A DNA stretch of 64,000 nucleotides from Streptomyces roseolilacinus (GTDB lineage Bacteria > Actinomycetota > Actinomycetes > Streptomycetales > Streptomycetaceae), in the NCBI RefSeq assembly GCF_014649335.1, contig NZ_BMSV01000011.1:186001-250000 (forward strand), given 5' to 3'. Position 1 is the first letter of the stretch; the number at the start of each line of letters is the position of its first letter. The notes under the pieces are model-generated. The model did not search any database and was not told the origin of the DNA. It saw only the letters and a list, made by a program, of their open reading frames with translations. Position numbers and translations under genes: made by a program. This document shows, one piece after another, positions 63,890-64,000 of this stretch.

Positions 63890-64000
63890 CATCAGGCCTG
63901 ATGCTGTACCCGGCCCAGCCCTGATGGGGTACCGCTCCAGGCCTCACACGGGACGCACGTGCCGGCCCGGCTCGGCGCCGCGGTGAACCGCCAGGTGTCA

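Noticed and set aside
1..64000. CRISPR array, prophage, insertion sequence or origin of replication
   Set aside because: No evenly spaced repeats with unique spacers, no transposase/integrase or phage genes, no DnaA-box cluster seen on reading; the tandem repeats are too short and contiguous.

Overview
This is a chromosomal window from a Streptomyces-type actinobacterium. The evidence is the very high G+C content with strong third-position G/C bias, frequent GTG starts, several apparently leaderless genes, twin-arginine signal peptides, and a gene order (polA, liv transporter, ANTAR regulator, pyk, gltBD, lgt, trp, his, dnaE) that matches the core arm of Streptomyces chromosomes as I remember them. 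I see no prophage, insertion sequence, CRISPR array or conjugative element. This is mostly conserved core DNA with a small accessory patch around 17.6-23.0 kb.

Layout. 1-3.1 kb: the 5' end of polA (leaving the window on the minus strand), a molybdopterin oxidoreductase of the FdhF/YdeP type and a PaaI-like thioesterase. 3.1-8.7 kb: a complete branched-chain amino-acid ABC importer, livK then livH-livM-livG-livF, the last four with overlapping stops and starts. 9.0-11.8 kb: an ANTAR response regulator, one unusual tRNA-Leu(CAA) gene and pyruvate kinase. 11.9-18.7 kb: a SIMPL protein, a Tat-exported 5'-nucleotidase, aminopeptidase N, chorismate mutase and a secreted trypsin. 18.8-22.8 kb: a putative zinc metalloprotease, an ankyrin/HEAT-type protein, an SCO6745-like protein and a glyoxalase-fold protein, with GC-rich tandem repeats nearby. 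23.0-29.1 kb: gltB-gltD (glutamate synthase), with inverted repeats upstream. 29.5-33.5 kb: a VIT/CCC1 metal transporter, ribokinase, lgt and a DsbA-like protein.

33.6-47.2 kb is an amino-acid biosynthesis block, all on the minus strand except one gene: hisD-hisC-hisB-(55-aa membrane ORF)-hisH-priA-ridA-hisF, then hisI-trpE-three small membrane-protein genes-trpC-trpM-trpB-trpA. The two pathways are joined physically by hisI next to trpE and enzymatically by priA, which in actinobacteria does both the HisA and TrpF steps; no separate trpF is present here. hisG, hisE, trpD and trpG are also absent. 47.3-56.2 kb carries a beta-helix-like membrane protein, a repeat-type protein, a LON-substrate-binding protein, a YbaK deacylase, a DUF2567 membrane protein, an ABC exporter pair, an NYN-domain nuclease and a 54-aa basic protein. 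56.2-64 kb: dnaE, a DUF2252 protein, a membrane protein, a second DsbA-like protein, a small secreted protein, and at the right edge a frame that looks like a decayed phoD phosphatase.

The most interesting signals are regulatory. There are several well-formed inverted repeats upstream of genes (PaaI gene, livK, gltB, VIT gene, hisD, the 54-aa gene, the DUF2252 gene), a series of -10 hexamers placed 6-8 nt before start codons that suggests leaderless mRNAs, and a tRNA-Leu lacking the long variable arm expected for its class. I did not find a clearly new multi-gene system; the 18.8-22.4 kb trio and the NYN/54-aa locus are the least explained parts.
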